This document shows, in pieces, positions 63,695 to 64,000 of a stretch of DNA of 64,000 bases; position 1 is the stretch's first letter; every line of letters starts with the position of its first letter. This DNA comes from Photobacterium galatheae. Its GTDB lineage: Bacteria > Pseudomonadota > Gammaproteobacteria > Enterobacterales > Vibrionaceae. Both the position numbers and the translations under genes were made by a program. Location of the stretch: NCBI RefSeq assembly GCF_000695255.1, contig NZ_JMIB01000018.1, positions 47,518 to 111,517 of the forward strand. The letters are read 5' to 3'. The notes beneath the pieces are model-generated. The model had not been told where the DNA came from and made no database searches. It worked only from the letters and a program-made list of their open reading frames with translations.

Positions 63695-63853
63695 CTAAAG
63701 GGTGTGTGGATGATGGCCTGCTGGTATGTTTGCAAAAGTTTCAAAGACTTTCGATCGCGCGATTGTTTTGTGGAGCAATTGCTTGTCTTGATGATCCTCG
63801 CCGTAGATACTGAGGCTGTATGTGGCTAAATCAATGCATAGAGATAGTGACAT
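63695..63853 (-). pseudogene. N-terminal remnant of an IS110-family transposase
   Basis: From ATG 63853, with GGAGG ten bases upstream, 52 residues read MSLSLCIDLATYSLSIYGED, then a short linker and HKTIARSKVFETFANIPAG, ending in unrelated HHPHTL. This matches the start of IS110-family DEDD transposases (GIDLAK..F.VHG, then R..L..FFANLP). The other roughly 280 residues are gone; the break lies at a GGGACAGTCACTCTAAAG repeat. Confidence 0.7.
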
Positions 63854-64000
63854 GGTGGCCTCCAGTGGTTTCGTGGTCAGACTTACCCAGTGGCAAAGCT
63901 CTGATGAGGGGGAGCCTATGTTATTTGTTAGGTGTCTGCGGAATTAATTGGGAAGAGTTTATTTATTGAAGTTGATAAAAGTTACATATTCTTAATTATT
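63854..64000. other. Right edge of the window
   Basis: AT-rich sequence with no recognisable gene or repeat. Confidence 0.3.

Noticed and set aside
1..64000. tRNA, rRNA, CRISPR arrays, prophage or conjugation genes
   Set aside because: Looked for cloverleaf ends (GGTTCGAATCC-type loops), spaced direct repeats and typical phage genes; none found.

Overview
The window is chromosomal DNA of a gammaproteobacterium, most probably a member of the Vibrionaceae (Photobacterium/Vibrio side). The evidence is the mukFEB condensin set, a DUF2982 gene next to a gloC-type hydrolase, a metR with MetJ boxes, a GlyGly-CTERM trypsin-like protease and integron attC-like sites related to the V. cholerae repeat. 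Genus is inference only. No rRNA, tRNA or CRISPR array was seen.

Layout. 1-2.2 kb: the end of an unidentified gene, a MITE-like inverted-repeat element and a cystine transporter (tcyP). 2.2-10.5 kb: elyC, divergent from cmoM-mukF-mukE-mukB. 10.5-25.4 kb: a block interrupting the backbone order known from E. coli. It holds a decayed TSUP permease, a dehydrogenase/MocR-regulator pair, a surface/periplasmic cluster (Asp-rich lipoprotein, Sel1-repeat protein, a truncated-globin relative without its proximal histidine, a PEP-CTERM protein), yfcA, two regulators, and a Fur-box-preceded imelysin/di-haem/imelysin/DUF1513 iron-related cluster. 25.5-34.6 kb: the backbone resumes with ldtD, mepK, gloC, a DUF2982 gene, a histone-H1-like winged-helix protein and aspC, followed by a divergent ynfL/ynfM-like pair.

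34.6-41.6 kb is accessory: a REP-associated transposase (RAYT) with a 218-bp tandem duplication of its own 5' end, REPIN-like repeats, a GNAT gene with a decayed neighbour, an HxlR/SnoaL-like divergent pair with clear palindromic operators, an orphan hypothetical, a fragment of a GGDEF gene, and a secreted serine protease. 41.6-60.8 kb is mostly chromosomal core: two GGDEF proteins (one catalytically degenerate), metR, a META-domain lipoprotein, an MscS-type channel, pstSCAB with a Pho box, a second PEP-CTERM protein (THxN type), a chemoreceptor, a large FAD/Fe-S D-lactate-type dehydrogenase and a DUF805 membrane protein.

61.1-64 kb is AT-richer and looks like a small integron gene-cassette group without an integrase in view. 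A HEPN-motif protein sits in a cassette with a complete attC. It is followed by two cassettes whose attC sites keep only a left half and run into REPIN-like repeats, then a membrane protein and an IS110-family transposase remnant. The main points of interest are this cassette group, the RAYT/repeat family and its self-duplication, the haem-pocket-less globin, the GGDEF protein with an intact I-site but lost A-site, and the duplicated GGDEF fragment beside the protease.
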